DNA of 64,000 nt from Ensifer sesbaniae. Its GTDB lineage: Bacteria; Pseudomonadota; Alphaproteobacteria; Rhizobiales; Rhizobiaceae. The notes beneath the pieces were generated by a model. It was not told the DNA's origin and made no database searches. It saw only the letters and a program-made list of their open reading frames with translations. Shown here one piece after another: positions 40,273-50,112 of this stretch (position 1 is the stretch's first letter; every line of letters begins with the position of its first letter). Location: positions 2,719,594 to 2,783,593 of the forward strand of contig NZ_JABEKU010000001.1 of NCBI RefSeq assembly GCF_013283665.1. The letters run 5' to 3'. Position numbers and translations under genes: made by a program.

Positions 40273-40941
40273 ATGCGTGAGGCCGGGATTTCCCACGCGC
40301 GGCGCATGGACCACATGTACCGCTACCAGCGGCACTTCTACGACGTGACGCGAAAATACTACCTCTTCGGCCGCGACACGCTGATCCGGGAAATGAACCC
40401 GGCCTCCGGGGCCTCGGTGCTCGAAGTCGGCTGCGGCACCGGGCGTAACTTGGCGCTCATAGGCCGCTGCTTCCCTTCGGCCCGTCTCTTCGGCCTGGAC
40501 ATCTCCTCGGAGATGCTCACTTCCGCCGATGCCAAGCTCAATCGCGGCGGCAAGCGCCGCGCCGTGCTTCAGGTCGCCGATGCAACGGATTTCGATCCGG
40601 CAATCTTCGGCGAACGGGGCTTCGACCACATCGTCATCTCCTATTCGCTGTCGATGATCCCCGATTGGCAGAAGGCGATCGATGCGGCCATAGCCGCGCT
40701 CAACCCAGGCGGATCGCTGCATATCGCCGATTTCGGCCAGCAGGAGCGCCTGCCGGCGAGCTTCCGCCGCGTGCTGCACGGCTGGCTGGACCGTTTCCAC
40801 GTCACGCCACGTGCAAACCTTTTCGACGTTCTGCGCGAGAAGGCGAGAGCAAACGGTGCCGACCTCGAACGCCGGGCGATTGGCCGCGGCTATGCCTGGC
40901 TGGCGGTCTATCACCGTCCGGCCGTCGCGGTTGCCGCCTGA
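40273..40941 (+). CDS. btaB: BtaB: diacylglycerylhomoserine N-methyltransferase
   Basis: SAM-dependent methyltransferase that trimethylates diacylglycerylhomoserine to give DGTS. The 222-residue protein has YRYQRHFYDVTRKYYLFGRDTLI and then a class I SAM site VLEVGCGTGRNLALIG, FGLDISSEML and HIVISYSLSMIPDW. ATG 40273 lies four bases after the btaA stop; a second ATG at 40306 (MDHMYRY) would also fit. Function is secured mainly by the pairing with btaA. Confidence 0.92.
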   Translation: MREAGISHARRMDHMYRYQRHFYDVTRKYYLFGRDTLIREMNPASGASVLEVGCGTGRNLALIGRCFPSARLFGLDISSEMLTSADAKLNRGGKRRAVLQVADATDFDPAIFGERGFDHIVISYSLSMIPDWQKAIDAAIAALNPGGSLHIADFGQQERLPASFRRVLHGWLDRFHVTPRANLFDVLREKARANGADLERRAIGRGYAWLAVYHRPAVAVAA

Positions 40942-40983
40942 TCGGGCCTGCGGCGCGATCGTCCCCATGTTCATTGCTCGGCG

Positions 40984-41018
40984 AGAGCCGAAATCGCCTC
41001 GGGATTTCGGCTCTTTTT
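40984..41018 (+). terminator. Terminator of btaAB
   Basis: AGAGCCGAAATC (40984-40995) and GATTTCGGCTCT (41003-41014) form a perfect 12-bp stem followed by TTTT. Confidence 0.9.
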
Positions 41019-41178
41019 CGGCTGGGGAGTGCTCCGCTCCATCTGCAATTCCCGCTTGAGCTAACCCAATTTTTACGATGATATGGTGAAGATGAGGTTC
41101 ACGCCTCGCGGGGGAAATCACCGATATGAAAGCCATCGTGTGAGGCAGGATCGTCGATCGTCTCTAGACAGGTACCTC

Positions 41179-41964
41179 ATGCGCCGGCTTCTCCTGGCTC
41201 TACTGCCCATTGCCACCCTCCTTTCCGCCTGTTCGTCGACCGATTACGACCTGATCCAGACGGCATCGATCCCGCCGCGGTTCCAGGACACCGATCCGCA
41301 GGACTTCGGTGATCGCACCCCGCAGAACCACAACATCCACGGCATCGACATCTCGAAGTGGAACGGCGATATCGACTGGACGAAGGTCAAGAACTCAGGC
41401 GTCTCCTTCGCCTTCATCAAGGCGACGGAAGGCAAGGACCGGGTCGATACCCGCTTCAACGAATACTGGCAAAAGGCGCGTGCCGCCGGCATCCCCTATG
41501 CGCCCTATCACTTCTACTATTTCTGCTCGACCGCCGACGAACAGGCCGACTGGTTCATCGCCAATGTGCCGAAGACCGCGGTCTACCTGCCGCCGGTTCT
41601 CGACGTCGAGTGGAACGGCGAATCGAAGACCTGCCGCCACCGCCCGACGCCGGACGAAGTGCGCGCCGAGATGAAGCGCTTCATGGATCGCCTCGAAGCC
41701 CATTACGGCAAGCGGCCGATCATCTACACCTCGGTCGACTTCCACCGGGACAATCTCGTCGACCAGTTCAAGGAACACCATTTCTGGGTCCGCTCGGTCG
41801 CGAAGCACCCGGGTGAAATCTATGTCGAGCGCCGTTGGGCGTTCTGGCAATACACCAGCACCGGTGTGATCCCCGGCATCGACGGCGCCACGGATATCAA
41901 CGTCTTCGCCGGTTCGGCGAAAAACTGGAAGAACTGGGTCGCGGCGGTCTCACAGCCGAAGTAA
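41179..41964 (+). CDS. GH25 (lysozyme-like) muramidase lipoprotein
   Basis: 261-residue lipoprotein with signal and lipobox (MRRLLLALLPIATLLSAC) and one glycoside hydrolase 25 domain. The acidic active-site positions are GIDISKWNGDIDW, FIKATEGKD and the catalytic pair in PVLDVEWNG, with YTSVDFH and a C-terminal FWQYTSTGVIPGIDGATDINVF. It probably hydrolyses the beta-1,4 bond in peptidoglycan. An upstream in-frame ATG would place the lipobox too far inside, so ATG 41179 is used. All catalytic acids are present. Confidence 0.92.
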   Translation: MRRLLLALLPIATLLSACSSTDYDLIQTASIPPRFQDTDPQDFGDRTPQNHNIHGIDISKWNGDIDWTKVKNSGVSFAFIKATEGKDRVDTRFNEYWQKARAAGIPYAPYHFYYFCSTADEQADWFIANVPKTAVYLPPVLDVEWNGESKTCRHRPTPDEVRAEMKRFMDRLEAHYGKRPIIYTSVDFHRDNLVDQFKEHHFWVRSVAKHPGEIYVERRWAFWQYTSTGVIPGIDGATDINVFAGSAKNWKNWVAAVSQPK

Positions 41965-42049
41965 GGCCGCCATTCTTGCCGCCAGGCGTGGCAAGGAACC
42001 CCATTTTCTTCATTCGGTCATAATGCTCTGAAAGAGCAACGGCAGATTT

Positions 42050-42105
42050 GCAGCGCCGCGCGTCTCTTAAGACGCGCAAGGGTCGCTGCAGCACTTTAAA
42101 CAGCA
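42050..42105 (-). repeat. Repeat family A, second module (R5)
   Basis: In minus orientation: TTTAAAGTGCTGCAGCGACC, CTTGCGCGTCTT, then AGACGCGCGGCGCTGCA. It lies 56 bases upstream of the MltB-like gene start, so probably in its promoter region or leader. Confidence 0.8.
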
Positions 42106-42160
42106 AATTGTTGTCCGTGGTGGTGCCTCCCTCACCACGCGGCCGCAGAAAGGAATTATG

Positions 42161-43390
42161 ATGAACCGCATAGCCCGGCACGCCCTGGCCTCCATCGCCC
42201 TCCTGACCCTCACCGCCTCCACTGCCTTCGCCCAGACCGCGGCCCAGACGGGCACGCAGAGCGCCGCTCCGGCTGTGGCCTGCGGTGGCGATCTCGGCGC
42301 ATTCCTCGAGGGCGTGAAGGCCGAAGCCGTCGCCAAGGGCGTTCCGGCCGATGTCGCCGATCGTGCGCTCGCCGGTGCCGCGATCGACCAGAAGGTCCTG
42401 AGCCGTGACCGCACCCAGGGCGTCTTCAAGCAGACCTTCACCGAATTCTCCAAGCGAACCGTCAGCAAGTCGCGCCTCGATCTCGGCCGCCAGAAGATGA
42501 AGGAATATGCCGACGTCTTCGCCCGGGCCGAGCAGGAATTCGGCGTGCCGGCCCCCGTCATCACCGCCTTCTGGGCGATGGAAACCGACTTCGGCGCGGT
42601 TCAGGGCGACTTCAACACGCGCAATGCGCTGGTAACGCTCGCACATGATTGCCGCCGCCCGGAAATGTTCCGTCCGCAGCTCCTCGCCGCTATCGAGATG
42701 GTGCAGCATGGCGACCTCGACCCCGCGACCACGACCGGTGCCTGGGCCGGCGAGATCGGTCAGGTGCAGATGCTGCCGGAAGACATCATCGCCTATGGCG
42801 TCGATGGCGACGGCGACGGTCACGTCAACCTCAAGAAGAGCTCGGCCGACGCGATCCTGACCGCGGCCAAGTTCATCCAGAGCCTCGGCTTCAAGGCCGG
42901 CCAGCCCTGGATCCAGGAAGTGACCGTTCCCGAAAACCTTCCCTGGGAAAAGACCGGCCTGCAGGCGGGGATGAAGGCTTCCGACTGGTTCGCGCTCGGC
43001 GTCAGCCCACGTGACGGCAACACCGCCAACGGCAACCTCGAAGCCTCGCTGGTGCTGCCGCAAGGCCGCAAGGGCGTGGCCTTCCTCACCTACCCGAACT
43101 TCAATATCTATCTCGAGTGGAACCAGTCGTTCATCTACACGACCTCAGCCGCCTATTTCGCAACCCGCCTCGCCGGCGCGCCCGCCTATGAAGGCGGCAA
43201 CCCGGAGCCCGGCCTCGACGATGTCGGCATGAAGGCGCTGCAGACCAAGCTGCAGACGCTCGGCCATGACGTCGGCAAGATCGACGGCATCCTCGGCTCC
43301 GGCACCCGCGCCGCACTCCAGAAGGAGCAGCTCCGCCTCGGTCGCCCGGCCGACGGCTGGGCGACGCTGGAACTCCTGAACGCGCTCTGA
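42161..43390 (+). CDS. MltB-family lytic murein transglycosylase with peptidoglycan-binding domain
   Basis: 409-residue secreted protein. Signal peptide MNRIARHALASIALLTLTASTAFA-QT. Catalytic SLT_2 domain (about 45-340) with VITAFWAMETDFGAVQGDFNTRNALVTLA, where the Glu of METDFG is the acid/base, and GEIGQVQMLPEDIIAYGVDGDGDG. C-terminal PG_binding_1 domain (about 350-405, DDVGMKALQTKLQTLGHDVGKIDGILGSGTRAALQ). No lipobox, so periplasmic. The second of two adjacent ATGs (42161) is preferred because AGGA at 42151 is only three bases from the first. Confidence 0.94.
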   Translation: MNRIARHALASIALLTLTASTAFAQTAAQTGTQSAAPAVACGGDLGAFLEGVKAEAVAKGVPADVADRALAGAAIDQKVLSRDRTQGVFKQTFTEFSKRTVSKSRLDLGRQKMKEYADVFARAEQEFGVPAPVITAFWAMETDFGAVQGDFNTRNALVTLAHDCRRPEMFRPQLLAAIEMVQHGDLDPATTTGAWAGEIGQVQMLPEDIIAYGVDGDGDGHVNLKKSSADAILTAAKFIQSLGFKAGQPWIQEVTVPENLPWEKTGLQAGMKASDWFALGVSPRDGNTANGNLEASLVLPQGRKGVAFLTYPNFNIYLEWNQSFIYTTSAAYFATRLAGAPAYEGGNPEPGLDDVGMKALQTKLQTLGHDVGKIDGILGSGTRAALQKEQLRLGRPADGWATLELLNAL

Positions 43391-43434
43391 GCGAACCGCG
43401 GGCCACGGGCGTGGCTCATGCGTGAAGATCTATC

Positions 43435-43473
43435 ACCCCGGGGATCGGAACCGATCTCCGGGGTTTCTCTTTT
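43435..43473 (+). terminator. Terminator of the MltB-like gene
   Basis: ACCCCGG-GATCGG and CCGATC-CCGGGGT arms around AA with one mismatch pair, followed by TTCTCTTTT. Confidence 0.88.
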
Positions 43474-43685
43474 GCGCATCCAGATGCGCCACGGCGGGCT
43501 GAGCGCCACCCCTCCCACGAATACCGCAAGAACCGGGTGGCCCCCGCAAAGACGCCGGGCTATGAAACAGTCGTCAGATCACAACCGGTCCGGGAATGTC
43601 GCTCGCGACCTTGCGCAGCGATCCCCATTCTCCCGCCTGGACGAAGCTGACGGGTGAGGCAATCAACACGGACAGGGCAATCACC

Positions 43686-44624
43686 ATGAATGCGCGAACC
43701 ACAATCGACGGCCATCAGATGAGCGTCAGAACCTGGGCGCTGCTCGCCCTGCTCGGTCTCATCTGGGGCGGCTCCTTCTTCTTCGCGCGCGTGGCCGTTG
43801 CCCATGTGCCGCCATTCACGCTGGTGGTGCTGCGCCTGGGCCTCGCGGCCCTTGCCCTGCATCTCTATATCCGCGGCCGCTTCGGCATGTATCAGGCACT
43901 CTCCGGACGCTGGCGCGAGTTCGCGCTGATGGGACTGATCAACAACGCCATTCCGCATGCCTTCATCTTCCTCGGCCAGACCCAGATCGGCGCCGGGCTG
44001 GCGGCGATCCTCAACGCCACGACGCCGGTCTGGACCGTCATCATCGCCAATATGGCGACCGAGGACGAGAAGCTGAGCTCCGCCAAGATCTCCGGCTGCC
44101 TGCTCGGCCTCGCCGGTACCGTGGTGTTGATCGGGCCGAGCGCGCTTGCCGGCCTGTTCGGCACGACGAGCGGCATTCCGCTCTGGGCGCTCGTCCTGCC
44201 GGTGCTGGCCGCCGTCAGCTATGGCCTCGCAGCGACCTACGGCAAGCGTTTTCGAAATCTCGCTCCGCCGGTGACCGCCGCCGGCCAACTGACCGCTTCG
44301 ACGCTGATGATGCTGCCCGTTGCCGCCTTCACCGATGCGCCCTGGACCTTGCCGATGCCGCCAATGGCGGCGACACTTGCCATCCTCGGCCTCGCACTCG
44401 TCTCAACCGCCTATGGATATATTCTCTTCTTCCGGATCATGGCGGAAGCCGGCGCCACCAATGCTTCCCTCGTCACCCTGCTGGTGCCGCCGAGCGCGAT
44501 TCTGCTCGGCTATCTCTTCCTCGGGGAAACGTTGCAGGCAGCCGACATCGCCGGCATGGCGCTGATCGCTTTCGGCCTCGCAGTGCTCGACGGCCGCATT
44601 CTACGGCTCAGACACGCCGTCTGA
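43686..44624 (+). CDS. EamA-family (DMT) permease
   Basis: 312-residue inner-membrane protein with about ten hydrophobic segments in two EamA repeats (first LLALLGLIWGGSFFFARVAVAHVPP, second WALVLPVLAAVSYGLAATYGKR). Members export small metabolites such as amino acids; the substrate is unknown. ATG 43686 gives the normal N-terminus; an upstream frame extension of 30 residues lacks family features. It is monocistronic. Confidence 0.9.
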   Translation: MNARTTIDGHQMSVRTWALLALLGLIWGGSFFFARVAVAHVPPFTLVVLRLGLAALALHLYIRGRFGMYQALSGRWREFALMGLINNAIPHAFIFLGQTQIGAGLAAILNATTPVWTVIIANMATEDEKLSSAKISGCLLGLAGTVVLIGPSALAGLFGTTSGIPLWALVLPVLAAVSYGLAATYGKRFRNLAPPVTAAGQLTASTLMMLPVAAFTDAPWTLPMPPMAATLAILGLALVSTAYGYILFFRIMAEAGATNASLVTLLVPPSAILLGYLFLGETLQAADIAGMALIAFGLAVLDGRILRLRHAV

Positions 44625-44873
44625 ACGAGGAATCGAACCGGCCAATTCGTCCTCTTCCGAGGCGCTCACGCACGATTACAAACGTTTATATTAACCTTGC
44701 TGAAGCGATTGTGAAAAAATTGTGGCAACCTGAAAAAGATAAATATCTCAATAGTATAGCCCTGTGAACAACCGCGCTCCCCCTCACGGGTTTCGCACTG
44801 CAGCACAAGTTTCGCTTTAACACATCGTGATTTCGCCCTATGTTTTAACGCGTCAACGCAGGGAGGGTCTTCC

Positions 44874-44951
44874 ATGGGCCTTACACATTCGCTGAATGTC
44901 CTCATGATAAGTGCAGCGTTCGTATTCGTGGCCACGATGCTCTTCATCTGA
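44874..44951 (+). CDS. Probable 25-residue hydrophobic small membrane protein
   Basis: Short frame beginning MGLTHSLNVLMISAAFVFV and ending TMLFI, almost wholly hydrophobic after residue 7, long enough for one membrane helix. Evidence for coding: an excellent Shine-Dalgarno GGGAGGG six bases from the ATG. It also lies in an otherwise gene-free 695-base gap, with an AT-rich region upstream and a 16-bp terminator hairpin about 120 bases downstream. No charged residue follows His5. The helix alone suggests insertion in the inner membrane. I recognise no family. It is below the usual gene-calling cutoff. Confidence 0.6.
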   Translation: MGLTHSLNVLMISAAFVFVATMLFI

Positions 44952-45068
44952 TGAGCGGCCGCTGACAGTCCAAACCGAATAGGGACTTAAATTTCCGGAA
45001 ACCCATTTTGCAGCACCAAGCAAGCTAGACCGCCAAGAGAGCACAGGGTCTAATTGCTGCGACAGAAA

Positions 45069-45104
45069 AGAAAGCGCATGAAGGTCGGCCTTCATGCGCT
45101 TTCT
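45069..45104 (+). terminator. Strong 16-bp hairpin terminator
   Basis: AGAAAGCGCATGAAGG (45069-45084) and CCTTCATGCGCTTTCT (45089-45104) around TCGG, then CTCTGCTTTC on the plus strand. It can end the small-protein transcript. The same hairpin could terminate a separate small RNA starting in 44952-45068. Confidence 0.85.
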
Positions 45105-45144
45105 CTGCTTTCGGGCATCGCCTGGCTGAAGAGACGTGCGGCGG

Positions 45145-45253
45145 ATCAAAGCATGTCGCGCAAAAGTCCGCAGCGGTTTTGCGATAACGATATGCGAAAT
45201 ATCAAAAACTTAAAGCGCAAGGAGCGAATCTGAAAGATCGCGACGCGCTTTAA
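45145..45253 (+). repeat. Repeat family B copy (B1)
   Basis: Contains AGCATGTCGCGCAAAAGT, GCAGCGGTTTTGCG, CTTAAAGCGCAAGGAGCG, AATCTGAA and GATCGCGACGCGCTTTAA in order. The same order occurs in inverse orientation at 60841-60949. It is joined directly to a family A fragment on its right. Confidence 0.85.
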
Positions 45254-45297
45254 GCGCCGCGGCGACCTTTGCGCGTCGGGCAGGCGCTGGGCGCTGC
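45254..45297 (+). repeat. Repeat family A fragment (R6) fused to B1
   Basis: GGCGACCTTTGCGCGTC and GGGCGCTG match module 2 of family A. It begins where B1 ends, making a mosaic element. Confidence 0.55.
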
Positions 45298-45319
45298 GGG
45301 CCCGGCTTACCGCACCAAT

Positions 45320-46270
45320 TCAGGCAGCCGCTCCGGCCGCCACCTGGAGCCGCTGACCGGGGAGCACCACACTCGGCTCCGCCAAGACCCGCTCGAAACC
45401 CACGAGATCGCAGACGGCGGTCACCAGCGGCGAGCGGTTCATCGTATAGAGATGGAAATCGCGCACGCCGCGCCGGGCGAGATCGACGATCTGCTCGGCG
45501 GCGATGTGGGTCGCCTCCTTGAAGCGTTCGGCCGGCTGGTCTTCCAGATGCTCGAGCCGGGTGACGATCGCCTCCGGCACGCTCGCGCCGCAGAGGCCGG
45601 CAAATTTCTGCACCTGCGCCAGGTTGTTGATCGGCAGGATGCCCGGCACGATCGGGATGTTGACGCCGGCGCGGCGCAGCCGTTCGAGATAACGCTCGAA
45701 ATCGTCATTGTCGAAAAAGAACTGGGTCAGCGCCCGGTTGGCTCCCGCGTCGACCTTGCGCTTCAGCATATCGATGTCGGCGGCCACGTCAGGGCTCTCC
45801 GGGTGCTTCTCCGGATAGGAGGATACGGAAATCTCGATATCGTCGCCACGCGCGCGGATCGCCCGCACCAGATCGGTGCTGCTGGCATAGCCATCCGGAT
45901 GCGGCTGATAGGTGCTGCCGATGCCGCCCTGCGGATCGCCGCGCAGCGCCACGAAATGGCGGACGCCATAGTCGATATATTCGTCGATGACGGCATCGAC
46001 TTCCGCCTTCGGCGCCCCGACGCAGGTCAGATGCGCGGCCGTATTGGCAAAACCCATTTCCTCGATCATTCGCCGCACGGTCGTCAGCGAGCGTGCCTTC
46101 GTCGAGCCGCCGGCGCCATAGGTCACCGTCACGAATGCGGGACCGAAGACGGAAAGATCTTCCGCCGTCTGGAAGAGCTGCGCTTCCATTTCGTCGGTCT
46201 TGGGGGGGAAGTATTCGAAGGAGAGTCTCAGATTGCCGCGCTCGGCCGGATAAAGCGTCTGTGCCGTCAT
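45320..46270 (-). CDS. metF: 5,10-methylenetetrahydrofolate reductase MetF
   Basis: FAD enzyme that makes 5-methyl-THF for methionine synthesis. The 316-residue protein has LSFEYFPPKT, FVTVTYGAGGSTK, HLTCVGAPKAEV, VALRGDPQGGIGS and FDNDDFERYLERL, with ALTQFFFD characteristic of MetF. ATG 46270 lies two bases after the stop of the regulator-methyltransferase gene, so they form one operon controlled from the palindrome at 47308. The LRGD-type substrate segment is intact. Confidence 0.96.
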   Translation of the reverse strand: MTAQTLYPAERGNLRLSFEYFPPKTDEMEAQLFQTAEDLSVFGPAFVTVTYGAGGSTKARSLTTVRRMIEEMGFANTAAHLTCVGAPKAEVDAVIDEYIDYGVRHFVALRGDPQGGIGSTYQPHPDGYASSTDLVRAIRARGDDIEISVSSYPEKHPESPDVAADIDMLKRKVDAGANRALTQFFFDNDDFERYLERLRRAGVNIPIVPGILPINNLAQVQKFAGLCGASVPEAIVTRLEHLEDQPAERFKEATHIAAEQIVDLARRGVRDFHLYTMNRSPLVTAVCDLVGFERVLAEPSVVLPGQRLQVAAGAAA

Positions 46271-46272
46271 TC

Positions 46273-47292
46273 TCAAACTCCCCCTGCATGAACGCGCGGC
46301 CGCGGCGTTTCATTCTCATTCACGGCCCGCCGATCGCGCCCCAGCCAGATCGTCACCGTCAGCTTTTCCTCCTCCGCCGCTTCCGGCGAAAGGTCCGTGG
46401 TCTTTTCGAGCACCAGGCCGGCCTTGGCGAGCCAATCGGCGATCACCTGGTGCGAGAAGCCAAGGCGCGCATGCGCATGCTCGTCGCGCAGATGCTCGAG
46501 CCCGTGCGGCGCAAAGTCGATGATGACGAGGCGACCGCCCGGCATCAGCATGCGCGCGGCTTCCGCGATCGCCGCCTCCGGCTCATCGAGGAAATGCAGC
46601 ACCTGGTGAATGGTGACGAGATCGAAGGCGTGGCCATCGAGTGGCAGGTTGAAGATGTCGCCGTGCCGGATCGACGCCTTGGTGATGCCGGCGCGGTCGA
46701 GATTGGACCGCGCCACGGCGAGCATGTCGCGGCTGGCATCGACGCCGACACCGCGGCGATAGAGCCCTTCAAAGAGCTGCAGGATGCGTCCGGTGCCGGT
46801 ACCAAGGTCGAGCAGGCTTTCGACCGGCTCGTCGCCGACCATCTCACGCAGCTTCGCTTCGACGTCGCGCTCGCTGACATGCAGGCGGCGAAGCTCGTCC
46901 CAGCCGGCGGCATTGCGGCTGAAATAGGCCTGGGCCTTCTCGGCCCTGGCCTTCTTGAGCGTCGCCAGCCGCGCCGCGTCGCGCGAAAGCACCGCGTCGT
47001 CAGCGGACGCCGACGCCAGCATCGCCCGCACCAGCGCGACGCGGGCGCCATCCTGCCTGAGGCGGAAATAGGCCCAGGCACCTTCCTGATAACGGTCAAC
47101 GAGTTCGACCTCGGCAAGCAGCTTCAGGTGCCGCGAAATGCGCGGCTGCGACTGTCCGAGAATTTCGGTAAGATCGGTGACGGTGAGATCGCCGGCGGCG
47201 AGCAAAGCGACGAGACGCATGCGGGTCGGCTCTCCCGCCGCCTTCAACACGTCTACCAGCGCATCCAGACCCAGCTCTTTCTGAACAGCCAT
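46273..47292 (-). CDS. ArsR-type regulator fused to a SAM-dependent methyltransferase
   Basis: 339 residues: an ArsR winged-helix domain (about 8-95, recognition helix near QSQPRISRHLKLL, 48-59) followed by a class I methyltransferase (about 120-320, LDLGTGTGR at 162-170, VGVDASRDML, LVTIHQVLHFLDEP). The ArsR metal site (ELCVCDL) is replaced by DLTVTDL, so metal sensing there is unlikely. The attached SAM-binding domain next to metF suggests sensing of SAM or S-adenosylhomocysteine in methionine metabolism (inference). ATG 47292 is favoured; ATG or GTG codons further upstream fall inside or beside the operator. A 22-base palindrome sits just upstream. Confidence 0.88.
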   Translation of the reverse strand: MAVQKELGLDALVDVLKAAGEPTRMRLVALLAAGDLTVTDLTEILGQSQPRISRHLKLLAEVELVDRYQEGAWAYFRLRQDGARVALVRAMLASASADDAVLSRDAARLATLKKARAEKAQAYFSRNAAGWDELRRLHVSERDVEAKLREMVGDEPVESLLDLGTGTGRILQLFEGLYRRGVGVDASRDMLAVARSNLDRAGITKASIRHGDIFNLPLDGHAFDLVTIHQVLHFLDEPEAAIAEAARMLMPGGRLVIIDFAPHGLEHLRDEHAHARLGFSHQVIADWLAKAGLVLEKTTDLSPEAAEEEKLTVTIWLGRDRRAVNENETPRPRVHAGGV

Positions 47293-47307
47293 CGCGATCC
47301 CCATCAA

Positions 47308-47329
47308 CACATAAAGATATGTTTATGTG
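47308..47329 (-). promoter_or_regulatory. Operator-like palindrome of the metF-regulator operon
   Basis: Perfect CACATAAA (47308-47315) and TTTATGTG (47322-47329) arms with a six-base spacer. It ends 15 bases upstream of the regulator ATG. Typical size for an ArsR-family dimer site, so autoregulation is likely. Confidence 0.75.
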
Positions 47330-47484
47330 ATTTGCGAGATCGGCGCAAGCGGATTTGCGTGGAACGGCCAAACAATGGCGTCGGCGGAACAGGCCTTGCA
47401 AAGGAAAACGGGCGGAGCCTGCGCTACGCCCGTTTCCATGACAATGGACTTCCAATACCCGTATTCGCGGCCGCAAAGGCATCG

Positions 47485-47507
47485 GGCGCCGCAAACAGGG
47501 CGGCGCC
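47485..47507 (-). terminator. Hairpin after ettA
   Basis: GGCGCCGC and GCGGCGCC arms around a seven-base loop, 11 bases after the ettA stop, then CGATGCCTTTG in the minus RNA. The T-run is weak. Confidence 0.6.
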
Positions 47508-47517
47508 TTGGCTTTGA

Positions 47518-49167
<1,650 letters not shown>

Positions 49168-49329
49168 AAGGAAATGCTCCGCAGGGAAAGGAAATTTGCC
49201 CGCTATGTAGGCGAATTATAGGAAGGGGGCAATGATCAAAGGCATTCGCGCCGGCTTGTCCCCTTAACCTATCCCATGCGGCCGCCCTGCCCCGGCAGCG
49301 CTCTTGCCGCCGGAGCCCTTGCGGGCGGG

Positions 49330-50112
49330 TCAGCTTCGCCCGGCCGTATCGGCAATGCCCTTGGCGCATTTGAACTCGGTCGGCCCGGCCGCCTGGATCA
49401 GCGGGCCGAGGCTCGATGCCTTCAAGACGTCGCCGGTCAGCCCGACCGTCAGCCCGGTGATGATGCTGCGTCCCTGAACCGTCTGGCAGCGCATGCGCAC
49501 CCGATCGCCGGCGCCGGCGCCAAAACTCTGGTCGAAGGCCTGCTTGATCGTCGCCTCATCGAGCTCGGAACCGATGCGCTGGCGAAACAGCGCGCCAACC
49601 GCCGAGCGGTTGAGCTCCTCCAGCATGCGCAGCTGCGCCGAGAAATAATCGTCGACCGAGCCGCTCTGGCAGGTGCCGCTCCTCAGCCACTGGTGCCGGT
49701 CGAGCCCGGATTGCACGCCGGGCATGGCGATGAGCAGCCGCGCCGCCGTGTCGTCGGCCATGGCAAGCTTCGGCAGATCGAGCCAGTTGCCCTTGCGATC
49801 CTTCGTGCGCACGTCAGCCGCTACCCCGCAATAGCTCTTGCGCAGCGGCCAAAGGCCATGCAGCGAGAGATTGGTGGCGTCGAAACGCTCTGTCGTCTGG
49901 CTTTCGCATTCCTTGCGCTGCGGCCGGGTTTCGCAGAAGCCGGGTTGCCAGCTCACTGCCAGCACATATTCCGTGCGCGAACCCGCGCCTTCGGGCGCCC
50001 CCTGATCCGACATTTCCTCGCCGGCGGCAAAGGCAGCCGGCGCAAGAAGCAGTGCCAATGCCGCCAGCAGTCCTGCCATCGGACCCGATATCGCCTTGCA
50101 GAAACTCATCAT
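49330..50112 (-). CDS. Ribonuclease T2-family secreted protein with altered active site
   Basis: 260 residues with a signal peptide (GPMAGLLAALALLLAPAAFA-A). RNase T2 layout with cysteines and motif CAS1 SLHGLWP (His85 present). CAS2 reads HQWLRSGTC (140-148) where the family has HEWxKHGTC. The catalytic Glu is Gln141, the Lys is Arg144 and the second catalytic His is Ser145. The fold is clear, but ordinary RNase activity is doubtful. ATG 50112 follows GGAGG at five bases. It is divergent from the hydrolase operon. Alternatives are an enzyme with shifted catalysis or an RNA-binding relic. Confidence 0.82.
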   Translation of the reverse strand: MMSFCKAISGPMAGLLAALALLLAPAAFAAGEEMSDQGAPEGAGSRTEYVLAVSWQPGFCETRPQRKECESQTTERFDATNLSLHGLWPLRKSYCGVAADVRTKDRKGNWLDLPKLAMADDTAARLLIAMPGVQSGLDRHQWLRSGTCQSGSVDDYFSAQLRMLEELNRSAVGALFRQRIGSELDEATIKQAFDQSFGAGAGDRVRMRCQTVQGRSIITGLTVGLTGDVLKASSLGPLIQAAGPTEFKCAKGIADTAGRS

